Notes under the pieces: model-generated
Databases searched by the model: none
What the model saw: the letters and a program-made list of their open reading frames with translations, nothing else
Told to the model about the DNA's origin: nothing
Program-made: the position numbers and the translations under genes
From: Paramacrobiotus metropolitanus
Lineage: Eukaryota > Tardigrada > Eutardigrada > Parachela > Macrobiotidae
Direction of reading: 5' to 3'
DNA length: 64,000 nt
NCBI RefSeq assembly: GCF_019649055.1
Contig: NW_026570345.1
Coordinates: forward strand, 248,001-312,000
Part shown: positions 45,322 to 58,620 of the stretch, piece by piece
Layout of the letters: every line of letters starts with the position of its first letter
Position numbering within the stretch: position 1 is the first letter of the stretch

Positions 45322-48092
45322 CTACTGACACCTTTGATTTTTGAATTCCTGAATTACTTTCCCTGTCGGCTGAATGATCTCATCAATGTGCAAATCAATC
45401 GACGGGAAGAACTGACCCAGATACGGGCTATTGGGCTTCACATAGTAAAAATAATCCTCTTTCACCAAATCCGCATCATCCTCGTAGCGGTACGCCTGTA
45501 TCGTGATGGCGGCCATATCCATGTTAGTATTGTGGAGTTTGTGCGTCTGGTACATATCCGATTTCATCCAGGTGATGTTGCCGGCATGGAACATCTCGGA
45601 GCGCACCAGCACCGGCTGCTCGTAACTGATATTGACAATCGGATTATACCACTCGGATTTAATGGAGCCCTGCAGAACCTTGATGACCGCGGTGGTGTTC
45701 CCATGATTATGTACCGGGCTGTAGTGACCCCGTGGCCAGATCTCCAGGACCATTTCCTGACCGGGTGCACGGAGGTTGGCTGGTCCCGGAATACGAATGT
45801 AGCTGGACTGTTTACTTCCAAAGGTCGTCTTTTTATCGAGGATGTTCGCCAAAGTGCAACCGGACGTCTCCAGTGAATAATTGATCGCATCTAGCTGTTC
45901 TGGGGTGAGCGCGAACGCGTTGACATCCTCCAGGATCCCGGCGATCGTCGGATTCCGCGATACCTGGATGTACGTTACATCCGTGGCCATGATGTGTTTC
46001 ATGGTGCGCTGTTCCGGCGGAATAACTACCGGTGCGACGTCCACCAGCACCGGATCCCGCTGAAACTTCATTTTATCCACGATGGAAACATGATCTGCGA
46101 TGGCGACCCTTCCTATCCGACTGATAGCTCACCGTGGGTGGCGTTGGACATGGAGACGGCTATTGGTTCTTCGGGTATTCGCTGCCGCGCTGCCGTTTTG
46201 GGAGCTGATGTCTTTCCAGTACCTCGTCTTTTGGATGTTTTACTTGTTGCTGGTGCGATTTTCGTCGCTTTGGTTGGCGGTTTGGAAGGCGTTATTTTCT
46301 TTGTCACTGAAGGAGTGACGGGTGGATCGCCGATGGCATCGATTACAGGATCCTCAGAGGCGTCTGCAGCAGAAAATTGATAAAACATTTTGCATCGAAA
46401 GTTTACTACGGATTTCCACAGTACCAGCATTACGCAACATTTATAACAAATTCCAGTCGTGTCTGTGCATTACTTATTAACATACCGCAAGATTGTACAC
46501 TCATGACGCTGTTGGGATCAGTACGCGACATGTAGGCTTCCGGACAGCTGACTCGCATCGTATCGGAAGCATCACACAATATGTTCCGGGGGATGTAGCC
46601 TTTCAGTGCTTGACACAGAACTTCATCCGGTTTCGGCTTTTCTGCACATAAAAAATTTTTACATCCAAATGCCGCATAATTTTCGAAAATTTTACTATGA
46701 CCTTTATTAAATGGATGCAATACACAGCAGCGTACGTAACCGTATTACTACTCTTACCCGCGCCAAGAATGCGCCATATAAATACCTATGTGAAGTAGAG
46801 CCCCCAAACAGTATACTGTACTGCCGAATACGGCATTGTGAAGTTAGTGTGACTACCGCACTTACGTGTGAGGACCGTGTAATCAAAAATGATCTCGTGA
46901 TATGGATTTTCTTTTCTCTCTGGCCCAAGATCCATGTTTATGGTCAGGGAAGGCGCCTTCTGGTAGCTGGACACCAACTGTGCAATGGACTCGATGGCAT
47001 TGTTGGGCATGTTGTAGGACTTGCCGCCGGGTATCTGTTTGACCAGGGTGGATTTTCCGTCAATGCGCTCGTAGATCCTCACTGTCTGGCTTTCACCCAG
47101 ATACGACACTCTGCAAATAGATCGACGCTACAGGTTGAGACAGAACAAAAGCATCAGCTGATGACCTGTTTTCGGAAACTGCCACAACAACGTAAGAATG
47201 AACAAGCTTTTGCCATTTTTGACAGAACCAGGACGATAACAACAGCCAGAAAATTTTGCATACATACGTATCGGTACAATAATACATTGTATTATATTTT
47301 ACCGAGCGTACTTTACTAACCCAGTCGTTAAAAAATGGGTAAACCAGAAAAAATAGGAACCCTAAGATTATTGTCGCAATATAATTTATTCAATCCTACT
47401 ATGTCTCTGATGGCAGAAAATACTCACTCTCGTGAATCATACACTACTATAGTTTAGTGGTATACAACTGTACTTACGGAACGTGTAAATAGATTGCGGA
47501 TTTGCTGTTGCAGTTGCTCGGTGTCGTCAATTTGACACTGCAGTTGCTCTTGGGAACATGGTAGAAGCGCAACCGTCCAGCGCGATCGCCAATCTCCGTA
47601 GTGTCGGGACACGGGAGAACGTAGATTCCACGGCAAAATAGCTCCAGAAGAACTACAATTATAGCGCTTGCTTAATTTAGTCATGCTAGTACGATACAGT
47701 AAATTAATATACTTAATTATACAGAGTAGTACCGCGTTTCATCTTATACATACACTGTTGACACAAGTCGAAGCAAATTTACAGAAGTGGTTATACAATT
47801 CGGAGCACAAGAAATGCATTGATACATCAATACATAATGATATATAAATTTAATGAAGGACAGTAACAAAGCATCTCCAGTATCAGAAGAAGTAAAATTT
47901 ACAAAAAAAATGCATTAATAACATGGTTTCGGACCTTCGGTTGCCAGTTAACCATCCTTGTTAAAAATATGTAAACCCAAATTTATTAACCAGTAAGGCA
48001 AGCATTGTACCTTCATCTTCCGAAGGGCTGGACTTGCCGTAGCAGACCTGCACCGTAAGCAAAATAACCACAACCGCGATGGCGGCTTTCAT
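45322..48092 (-). CDS. Secreted protein with CUB-like, LDLa-like and cysteine-dioxygenase-like cupin domains
   Basis: Six exons: 48092-48011, 47652-47478, 47110-46866, 46641-46486, 46363-46133, 46094-45322 (1662 nt, 553 aa). A signal peptide (MKAAIAVVVILLTVQVCYG) leads to a CUB-like region (RFYHVPKSNCSV, then SQTVRIYERIDGK and SLTINMDLGP), a degenerate LDL-receptor class A repeat (CQALKGYIPRNILCDASD...C) and a Thr/Pro/Lys-rich linker. The last exon is a cysteine dioxygenase-like cupin: GHYSPVHNHGNTTAVIKVLQG holds the two-His metal motif, and THKLHN supplies the third His. The Cys that crosslinks to Tyr in animal CDO is Ala here, as it is absent in bacterial forms. The weak point is a 38-bp intron (46095-46132) joining linker and cupin. 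If it is not spliced, the first gene ends at a TAG at about 46,113 and the cupin starts at ATG 46071. Confidence 0.65.
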
Positions 48093-48527
48093 GATTGTAT
48101 TATGCAAAAACATCTTGCAGACCAACAAATAACTAACTGCCGCGGTGAATTACAAGGTGCTGCAGCTGTGTAAATGATAAATATACTAACAAGCGCAATC
48201 TCCCCTTCTTATCACCACCAAGTCGCGCCTATCGGGCAGCCATCAGTCGTCAGTATGCGGAAATGATGCGCACCTTCACTAGGCATTTCGCGCCATCCGG
48301 CTGTCCACTCACGCTGTCTTGTAAAGGAAACAGATGACCTTTGACCTGGAGATTGTAATCACTCGAGAAGTGGCGAAACATCTCACAGACTGCATAAACC
48401 GTGAGTTGCACGCCTTCTTTTTCAAGAATTATTTTGTGGCGCTCAGTGCGGCGGCTGTATAAGTACGAGCCGTGGAATAAAATATCGCTGATCAGTTTGT
48501 TGCCGGTGTTGTCGTCATTTTAACATT
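48093..48527. promoter_or_regulatory. Divergent promoter region between CUB-cupin gene and thioester gene B
   Basis: The two genes are transcribed away from each other from this 435-bp space. On the plus strand TATAAG (48458-48463) is followed about 30 bases later by TCAGTT (48492-48497), the arthropod-type initiator, 30-35 bases before the ATG of gene B. On the minus strand an AT-rich TATATTTATC near 48175-48186 is a candidate TATA for the other gene. Confidence 0.5.
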
Positions 48528-51500
48528 ATGGCGTATACAGAAATATTGCTGATATGCTTGGCGTTCACGGCGCTGTGTGCGGCACAAGAGGACGTGCGGG
48601 ATGAAGGAGCGATTATTGTCTATTCACACCGGCTTATCCGACCTAACTCCGATTATGAAATCATCGCACAGTCATTTCAGCGGGAATTCGACGCGGATGT
48701 GGATGCCGTCATCACGACGCCCACGGGGTCCGTTCGCAGTCCGACGGTGTTGCTGGGAAAGGGGGATCAGAAACGTTTGAAGCTCAAGGTATTTTTTGTT
48801 ATATTTAACATGACCAGAAAAACCGAACGTATTCTATTACAAGCTGCAAAAACTTATTTTAATAAAAAGTAGCAAAATATAATATGCAGCAAAAGTAAAA
48901 AAAATGAATAATAAAAAGTACGCTAGCCCAGTTATGAGCATATTCAAAACGCTGGTTTAAACGGATGCACTGTCAAAATTCAGTTCTGCAGTGTGCCCAT
49001 CATCCATGTGCTGGTATAACATGTGCAAAGGTGTGATTTGTTACTCAATCATCTGAAAATGAATAAGATTTTTTTTTCTGCCTTGTTATTTCTTCCGCGC
49101 TTCGTTTGCTTTTAAAATGACACTTTAATACAGAGTGATTTCTGAATTTTAGTTCTGGAAAAGTTTCTGTTTACGAAAAGTTTACGAAAAGTTGGAAAAG
49201 TTTCAACTGCATGTTTAGTTGCACAGTTAGTATACGTAAACTCGTAAAGTAAAGCCGGCAAGTGTAGTATAATTGTGTACCTACTTATCAGATGGGCTGA
49301 GAAGTTATCCGATAATATTATACTGATCACAATATTAAATAAGTAATTACAAAGAAACCCTTGTATTTTGAACGTATAAAATTGATACGGTTGTCCCAAA
49401 CGGCCTGCCTTGGGATTATTACTTTCATTGATTAATAAGAATAAAGTTTAGACACAGCCGTTTTTCTTGAAATATAAAATAATGATACTTTTGTTTTTGA
49501 TAGATCCCCAGTTTGCCGGCAACCGGCGCTGTTAAATTGAACGTCACCGTTACGTACAAAAATGCCGACAAAAATGCCGATAGTGACGGCCATCAAACGA
49601 TAAAAAGTTCGGAAAAGAACCTACAGCCGATGCCCAGTGATGACATCATCCTGATTCAGCTGGACAAACCCATGTACAAAGCCGCCGACGCCGTCCGGTT
49701 CCGGGCGTTGATACTGGATCAGAATCTCCGGTTATCAGCTAGCGTCAAGACAATTACGGCTGTTCTCAAGGTAAAGGCGCGTTTCTTTCGCTCTTATATT
49801 TTAATATCCTGTTGTACAACGCAAAAAGCCACCGATCAGCCTGCTAGTGAGGTTTTGGACTTAACCGGTAAATTATTCTCGTGCCATTACCTGCTTGATA
49901 ACGCGATTGATAATTACAGGATATGAATGGAGAAAGTGTGGAGACAAAACCCGACATTTCCTACGCAAATGCCAACAGTAAAGATAGCCTTCCTACACAA
50001 AGCTTTGTAGCCGGTAAAACGTCATCTGCTCCACAGGTCCCGGCTATTTTGAGGGCACCTTCCAACCGTTGCCGTTTGAGCCGGAGTACGGCAACTGGAG
50101 CGTCGAGATTGTGACAAAGAATCAGAGTGCTTCGAAAACACTACAAGTGACCAATTATCGTAAGTTGACGAAATGTGAAGATTTCGACAAGAATTTGATA
50201 TTCTTTTTCACTGGCTTTCAAAACGATTTCAACGTCGCTGCATTTAATGAGCTAATAAGAAATCAACTTTCTACGGAAAATAAATATAATTTAATAACAT
50301 ATAATGTTTTGTTATTACTAATGCTGCTGCATTGCCGCAGGCTTACCTCGTTTCGCAATATACTTCAATACCCCTGAGTGGATTACAAAGGACGATCCCA
50401 CACTTCCGCTGAGCGTTACTGTCAGGTATAAAACTTTTTATTTTCAATTATATTTGGTTTTTTTAAAATAACGGTGCCAGAAAATGGTTCCATCACGATT
50501 ATTACGCAAACATTTGCAGAGATCAAACAGGAAACCCGGTAGTTGGTTCAGTGGATATTGTTATAAAAGATCCATCCACATCTGAAGATAAAGTGCTGCC
50601 AACACAGGTATATTAATTTTACTCATTGCCAGCAGATGGCTGCACGTAAGCGGCATGGGTAACCGTAAACCAAAATATGTACGTGTACCAAAATATGATT
50701 AAATTATGACATGTACAATGTATGTACAGTATTGTACAATAATGATTTCTACTCAATATTAACCTGTGTATCAGTGTCTTAATATTCCTGTTTGCGCTTT
50801 CATGCGATCGATGTATTAACCCACCTGCCTCTTTCTTTCTTTCGGAGTTTAATTCTAATTGTTGCAAAAGGAGACGCGGTTGCTTTTGTAGGGTCCAGTA
50901 AATTACCGGAAGTAGTTTGGGAAAATTATTACCTTTTTTAATTTTAAATTTTTTAACCATTTTATTTTACGTTAATTTACTGAGTAACACCAGTATACAA
51001 GGCTTTTGCCGAATGCACATTTTTTTCAAACACAGTACAGAGTAAAACTTATGAGCAGACCTGTTCATTTTTCTTTGTGCGTCTAGCCGTAAAATTAGCG
51101 AAGGAGGAAGAATCAGTTTCAGCCAATACAGATTCTGGTTTTCGGTTTTCTAAATAAGTAAGCTGTTATAATTTTTCAGGCAACGGAAATGACCAGTGCC
51201 AGCCAAACTCACAGCTACAAACTCAACCATCCCGCGCTGCAGAAAAAATTCTGCCAAGAGAACAAAGACGGCTACATCACCGTAGTGGCCAGCGCCAAAG
51301 AGCGCTTGACCAATAAAATCGAAAAAGCGGAAAAGCGAATTCCTTACCACTGTGCGCCCTTCGCGATCACGATGGGCTCACCGTCGGATACCTTCCGCGC
51401 CGGTCTGGTGACCAGCATCACCATCCGCATTGCCAACCACAATGGCACGCCCCATCCCGCCGCTCTGCGGGCCGCCGACTTCACCGCCACGGAAGTGGCA

Positions 51501-54500
51501 CTCATTGACCACGGCCTGGTGGAGAAAACCCTAGAGATCACCGATAAGAAAGTGGATGTGGAAAAGGGCGTGGTGCTGCTGCAGTTGCGCTGTTCCTCAC
51601 AGACGGAGAAGCTGCTCATTACGGTGAAGGTCAAGGACGTGACCAAGGTCGTGGATGTGCCCCGCCGGCCCAGTAACACCGTCGGCGCCGCCCACATTCG
51701 CGTCTTCGGCACGAAGAAGTACCGGGTGGGCGATTACGTGCAGTTTATGCTGGAGTGTAATCAGGACTGCAAAACGATGTATTATGCGGTAAGAAGATAA
51801 CGATATGTAATAAGTTTGTTAATGAGATTATTAAGCGCATTAAGTTAAATAAGTCATACAATGTACACCAGTGTTCAATTTACGCGAGTCTTCAAAGTCA
51901 CAGGTTTTACTGTAATATTAATTTGAAATAATTATAAAGTTGTATTATTATGTATTAGGTAATTGATGATTTGCGTATTTTATTGACTATGTTTTCATAG
52001 TCAATAAAATATATAAAACATAAATTAATGCAAAATAAAATAAGAATTGAATTAAATATTGAATTAAAATAAGAATTGAATGAGAAGAATAAGAATTGAA
52101 TTAAATATTGAATTAGCCACCAAAACTGTTTTTATTATCGGTTTCATCAATACAATTGTCCGTATAAAACCTGTATAAACCTGTCTTTTTATTAGTGCCT
52201 ATCAGCGCGGGCTTGTTTGTTATGTTAATTGGCTACTGCCTGAATAAAAAGATTCGTCAATACATACATACACTGTACATCAGAATTTCACAATAAAAAA
52301 TTCCGTTACCTAATCTCACTTTTCGCGAACACATGTGCCCATGAAATAGAAATACCGCCATAATAGTATCCAAGCGGAATTAAATTGTTTCGTTACAGGT
52401 TGTCTCCGGAAAAGGTGTGGCAATAGCGACATCTGCCAAGATGACGGACGAACAGAGCGGTCGTCTCAATTTCCAAGTAACGGCGGACATGGCACCGTCA
52501 TCTACGATCATCGGCTACTACAGCGGTTCACAGGGAGTGGCTACAGACAGTGCGGAGATCACCGTGGAGCAGACTTCACTTGTACAGGATGTAAGCCAAC
52601 TCTACCATAAAAAATTATTTTTTGACTGATAGCTCGGCTAAAAACTGCAGATCCATAAATGCTGAAACCTGATAATGGTACATTTCCCTTAAATTAAAGC
52701 GGATAAGTCAGTTATGCAGTTGCCAATGCTGGTGTCAGAAAAAAACTATTACGACCCAGAATCGCAACCTAATTAACAATTAAATCATAGAGGATCGAGA
52801 TACCGGCTAGCGCAATGTAAGTATGTACAGATTTGCTCTCCTGCAGCATATCTGATTTTCCGTTGAATGATTTTTTTTATCTTGGTCTCAGACGGTTAAA
52901 TAAATCACTGTTCTTTAAAGCCGTAATATAATGTAATAAATATGCAGATAAGCCTAAACGTCGGTCCCGAAGATAAACGCCAGGACTACGTTGTCCCGGG
53001 ACTAGGCAAAAAAGCTAAAATCGAAGTAACCGCCGCTCCCAACTCGCTGGTGGGGCTGCTGGCCGTCGACAAGAATCTCCTGCAGCTGGCTTCCGGTCAC
53101 GATTTGTCCGCGGAAGAGGTAACGCACTATTGTCATAAATGTGCTGCGGATGACCTTTACGGCGTCCCAAGCAAAACTGGTCCTAAATTGTTTACGACAT
53201 TTTTTTTCGCAGGTTGTTGAGAAGCTGTTGCGCACTGCGCCGCAAGTTCCTGATGAAAATCCGAGTGACGTCGAAGAAATTCAGGTAAAGCCCGAGCTTT
53301 TTCTTCAACAAAAGACTAACAGCGAAAATTTTTCCCATCAATATTTCCGCAGGCGGGCAATCTCGTTGTTTCGGTTTTTGAGGTCGATGGTTTCATGCAA
53401 AATTCCGCTCCTGAAGGTACTTTGAACATTTTTGGACATTGTATCGTGTTGCCGCTACACCACTTGCATTTAATTAAGTATGGCTTTCATTTCCATATCA
53501 GGACGACCGGCATCAGCGGAACCTTTATTGCGTAAAGACTTCCGCGACAGCTTCATGTTCATCACCAAACAAACTGAGTAAGCTTTCAAAGTTTAGACGT
53601 TTTCCCCGCACGACATGTGCGAGCTACATCTGGTCTCTCCGTAGCAAAACCGGGAAATTATCCCATCTGGAAACCGTACCCGATTCTATTACGACGTGGG
53701 CGGTAACGGCCTTTGCCGTCAGCACTCAACAACCAATCGGTCTGACAACTAAACCAAGTGATGTACGTATTTTGTGCAGTCGAGGCTCCATACTTGCAGA
53801 CCATTTAGGAAAAAAATGAAAAAATAAATGTTTCAATCGTTTTTTACTTAATCGAACATTTATAACCAGTACGAGTACAGGTTTACTGACCGTATGGGTA
53901 ATGACGTGTAAAGTGTCACGAATTATGTGATCAGATATGAACCATAAAGAAAACGCGTGCTTAAAAAAGGCGTATAGTGAATTAATATCATATCCTATTT
54001 TTGGAAAATCAATAGGTAGAAGAAAATTAATTTTAATTGTTTATTGGTAGCTGCGAGTTTATCAGGAGCTGTACATTCACATGGACACTCCACATTCGAT
54101 GATCGAAAACGAGACCAACATAGTCAACATTACGCTCTTCAATTTCCGCGCGCAATCCTCAGCAGCAACCACCCTGGGTTTCCGCTACATAGTCAAAACC
54201 AGCCAACCGCGCGACAAAGCCTTCAACGCAGATCTGCAAATAAAACAGCGCAACGCCTTTCAGTATTTCCCCATCCCACTGGGACCCTTTAAAAAGGGCG
54301 TGGTTACCGTCACCACCGAAGTGTTTGAACAAGGCGGCGGCGTGGTCGACCGTATTCAGAAAAAAATCCAAATCCTCCAGCCAGGCGCTCCCGTGTTCAA
54401 AATCTCTGATGTAATCACCCTCTCCTCGGAAACGCCCACCGTGACCATTCCCGTTGATAAGAGCATCATCCCGGCTAATGTGGTTCCCAATTCCATTGGG

Positions 54501-57295
54501 GTTAAATTGACGATTTTTGGTAAGGGGCTGGTCGGAGTGCTTCGAGTGTGGGAGGGGTTATTGTATGGGTAATGTTTTGATGTCGGCTTATTTTTAGGGG
54601 ACATGTGGGCGCCCGCCGTGAACCAATTGACTCTGCCTGATATGAGCCGGGAATTCGAGGGACTTATCCGAATTCCCACCGGATGTGGTGAACAGACGAT
54701 GGCTATACTGATGCCCAATGTGTTCTTAGCCAGATATTTAAGAAAGCTGGGAGGAAGCGCCTTAGGGACCAATAATCGCGAGAAGCGATTAAAAGAAAAT
54801 ATGCACAAAGGTCAGTAATTGAGAGATTTCATATAAAGGGAAAAGCATCCTACTTGAACCGTTTGTCTGCACTGCTGCCGTCACCCGGCTGGAATTTACG
54901 ATGTGGCTGAACATGGCGCTTATGTACCGCTCCGGATTTAACATATGTACTGCCGCAACGTCACACTCCAGCGGGATGAGGACAGCAATGTAACGGTTCG
55001 ACTAAAATAGTCCCCCACACCCTATATAAAACTCGGTGATGTAGAAGTATATGTACCGATACTACCGACCTACATATAGCCTATAGGGGCTAAAGAGACG
55101 ATTCGCATCGCTGATATTCACCTATAACAAGAAGATTCATGCCAAACAGGAAGCAGCATTAGAACGCTATGCGCGCCGTTACTTTACCTCGATTTTGCAA
55201 TTCCGGAATCGCGTTGTATACGGCATACTCGTATTACATGCGTAACATAATCACTTTATTTAATTCTGAACATTTAATGTACATCAGTAGAGTATGTACG
55301 TGGCTCATTTTCCGTTTTTCAAGTTGGCGGGATGTGGTAGTATCTATTTATTTTAAGCGTACAGGTAAATATTTATTTTGTAAATTACATTACACATCAT
55401 GAAGGCTGGTGTTTGTTCTTTCAGGGTTTCAGCGGCAATCAAGCTTCCGGTTGAAGGATGGATCATACAAGTAAGCAACGCCCCAAAGTGTTTTCAGAAC
55501 GACAAAATTACAGTACCGCAATGCGAAGACGTAATGGATTCCAAATAAATTTAATTTACTATATCCTAGTACCATTCTAATATAAACTGAAAAAGTTGTT
55601 ACTGTATTAACAGTAACCGAGATGTTAAGGTTTTTGAGAAAGCCGTTAAATAACTTGTTGCCATTTGAACTCCGTAGTACGTTCGGACGAAAAGAGCAGC
55701 CCGGTTCAACATGGCTAACAGCGTACGTCGTCCGGGGGATGACTCTTGCCGGCGAATTTGTCCGCGTGGATCGAAACCAAATTGAGAAGTCGCTGGCATT
55801 CCTAGACACCAAACAGAACGCTGACGGATCTTTCCGCGAAGACGGCAGCATCATTGACCGACCGCTGGCTGGCGCCAGTGCCGTTGGCAAGGGCGACATT
55901 CTCACCGCCTTCGTTTTGCTTGCGTACCTGGAGAACGGTCGCACCACCGATGTCACCAATAAAGCCCGCCAGTACTTGGAACGAAATTTTGACAAATCAA
56001 CAGACCCGTTTGCGCTGGGTTTGACGTGCTACGTGTTCAGCCGATCGGGCAGCGCCAGAACCCAGGAATGCATTGCGAAGATGAACAACATGGCGAAAGA
56101 ACCGTCGCAAGGGAAACGCTGCTGGCTGGACAAGAAAAGTCCGAAAGGTCACGATCAGCAGTTCACAGCCAAGGATGTGGAGACTACGTCTTATGCGCTG
56201 TTGGCACTGTGTAACAGCAGTTTTACTGGGAATTTAACTCCGGTTGTCGATTGGTTGCTGTCACAGCGAAACGGCCACGGTGGCTTCAAGTCAACTCAGG
56301 TAAGCTGAAGCATACAACAAAATTATTATGTTGTCGACTATGTTTTGCAAACAGTTTATCCTAAATTAATGTTTTCTAGGACACCATAGTCGCGTTGAAT
56401 GCGTTAAGCGAGCTGAAAACTGGTGGATCATCGCAGAAACTCAACTTGGAAGTTGTCGGCGTCAAGGGCGGCAAGTATACCGTCAGCCAGGACAGTCTTG
56501 CACCGAAAAGCTACGATTTGCCACTGACCACGGATAATGTGGTAATCAGAGTCGCTGGGTCTGGCGTCGCTCGCTGCCAGGTGGAATATAAATTTCAAGA
56601 GAGGATGAAGACGAAATCTTTGCCAACGGATACACCAACTAAACCCACAACAACAACCACACCGAAACCTACCGGACCGCCAGTTAGCACCTTTGAGTTT
56701 AATTTTACGTTGCGCTCAAATGATGCGGAGAATAACATACTGACAATCGAACTTTGCCCGACGTAAGTAACACAGCTTAAGCGCACTAGAAAACGGCGGA
56801 AATTTTAAAAAAATATCTAGTCGATTGTTAGTTCAGCGGATTTTCTTGTTTTGCATTCAGTTCCTTGTAGCGTATTTTTGATTAAACTGGGTGCATTGAT
56901 CTCTGGTCATAAAATTTTAGTTACATCGGTAACGTTGAAAGTGGGATGGTAATGATCCAGATCGACGCACTAACTGGCTACGAATTCAATCAAGAAGATG
57001 TGGCCGCGCTCAAAGACCAAACGGATGTGGACAATGCGGTGTGCAGCAGCAAGTGCGAGTTGTATATTCGCAAGGTACCCGTCAGATACAATGTCACTGA
57101 CCAAAAGCGTTCTTCTTTAACGCTGCCTTGGAATTATTGCAGATTGATTCGGGAAAAGAGATTTGCCTTAGTCTCAATCTCGTTCGTCACAGCACCACCG
57201 AAGACCCCGCTCCACGCCCAGTTACTGTGTACCGCATGTACGAGCCAAATGTCAAGAAATTATTGGAATATTCACTCAAAGATATCAAAGAATAG
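48528..57295 (+). CDS. Thioester-containing / alpha-2-macroglobulin-like protein, gene B (intact)
   Basis: Twenty exons: 48528-48788, 49504-49770, 49920-49977, 50037-50159, 50341-50425, 50520-50607, 51180-51788, 52399-52590, 52948-53118, 53213-53284, 53353-53416, 53502-53577, 53645-53762, 54051-54519, 54598-54810, 55425-55470, 55678-56299, 56380-56762, 56921-57074, 57143-57295 (4224 nt, 1407 aa). Order: signal peptide (MAYTEILLICLAFTALCAA), macroglobulin domains (LDKPMYKAADAVRFR), a short bait-like stretch (exons 9-11), VPDSITTW, thioester PTGCGEQT with Cys at about 914, the alpha-helical TED (STWLTAY) and C-terminal receptor-binding domain. The residue about 117 after the Cys, His in C3, is Asp (GSIID). 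There is no C-terminal membrane anchor. Such proteins trap proteases or opsonise microbes in body fluid. It is the only complete undamaged copy of three. Confidence 0.93.
51976..52011. repeat. Perfect 16-bp inverted repeat in intron 7 of gene B
   Basis: TATTTTATTGACTATG, loop TTTT, CATAGTCAATAAAATA. It sits beside tandem AAGAATTGAATTAAATATTG-type repeats (52040-52115). It may be a small MITE end or simply slipped AT-rich DNA. Confidence 0.75.
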
Positions 57296-58132
57296 CGGGA
57301 AAACGTTGTGCTTTGTACATGTTACAAACATGGACTGACTATAAAATGCATAATTCGAACGCAAATGCAATGTCTTGAAGTGTTAATACTTAAAAATCTT
57401 GGCTGCTATCGAATTTCAATGGCACAATAGTGGGTAAAAAACTGCTTATTTTCTCCTGACCATAAACCACTCGTTTTTCGGTTGGCTACTGTTCGAACTG
57501 ATTAAAACCGCATGTGAATTAGGACTCATATTACAGGTTACCCAAACCGGCTTGAAATGGTTCGTTTCGGTCCTTTTCTAGTGCGCAGGTACTTCTTCCC
57601 GTGCAAGGTCTTGCCGCCTTCGATACCAAAGTCTTCTTAGACTTTGCATTTTTGAGCATGATCTATTGGACGATTTTTCAGTCAACAGCTTGGCAGAAAC
57701 CAGTCTGACTCTGAATTCTTGAAAGAGAAGCGTATATGTAAAAAGCGAAAAAAAACTTTTCCGAGTCTATGATGAAGCGTTACAGTAGACGCCACGGTGT
57801 CAGTTTTTGGTGCTAAGTCAACCACCAGGCGACGCATGGTGCCATAAAGAATAAAATGTGGATTTAAAGCGTGTTTTTTCGTTGCGCTCACGTACTTTAT
57901 TCCTTTCGGAAACTCGGTTTGTCGCACTATAAGCTTGCCATCGTTTTGCTCGGTTTCTCATTATAAGTTAACTCCTTAAGTAACGCTCAATCTCTAACAA
58001 TCGGCACATGCTGTTCACATAAAGAGAATTTGAAAAGCAGACATCGTGTAACCTGGCATGAACAAATGGAATCAGTACCAGAACTCCCGTCTTAAGCCAA
58101 AAAGAAAATACTTTATTTAAAAGATCATTTAT
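57296..58132. other. 3' flank of gene B
   Basis: The 3' flank and spacer after gene B. I see no further exon; the open frame at 57682-57927 minus has no recognisable domain. Confidence 0.4.
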
Positions 58133-58620
58133 TCAAGGGGAATACGGCCCGGTACAAGGTACCAAACACTTCTTTGCTTTGCTTTCTGTAGCTAGATGAT
58201 TTGTACACATAAGCGTGAAAGGCACGTAAGTTTGAAGATGGTTTTCACCGAACCAAAGATACAACATTTTTTCCAGATTTTACAATGGATTTTAAAACTC
58301 CAAAAAAGTTGCTAGGACCGTGGTGCAGTGTAGAAACGATCTTCATGCATATGTGCGTTTCCATGCAAAATTTGAAGTAGATCAGTTGATAACGAAACTT
58401 TTGGTAAACCGGAATGCATTTGAACTGTTTGGAATTTTCTTACAGCCATAACTCCCGAACCGGATGTTGCGCGCACAAACGGTTTTTACGCTTATATATA
58501 AAAGTTATCTGGCTACAGAATGTCTTAAAACAATGCAAGAATATGCTTGGGATTGTTCGAAAGTGGAAGTTTTCGTCCATGTACACGAATTGGTACCATG
58601 TACCGGGCCACTTCCCTTAA
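58133..58620. mobile_element. TTAA-flanked MITE, copy 1
   Basis: The right end reads GGTACCATGTACCGGGCCAC then TTCCC and TTAA; the left end (AAGGGGAATACGGCCCGGTAC) is its decayed inverted copy. The interior is clearly similar, in the same orientation, to the element at 60207-60853 (shared phrases GTAGAAA.GATCTTCATGC, GGAATTTTCTTA and GATGTTGCGC.CACAAACG). TTAA at the end suggests piggyBac-type mobilisation. No transposase is encoded. Confidence 0.65.

Noticed and set aside
45334-45876. 180-aa plus-strand frame opposite the cupin exon
   Set aside because: Reverse shadow of the cupin exon, which has clear metal-binding motifs on the minus strand.
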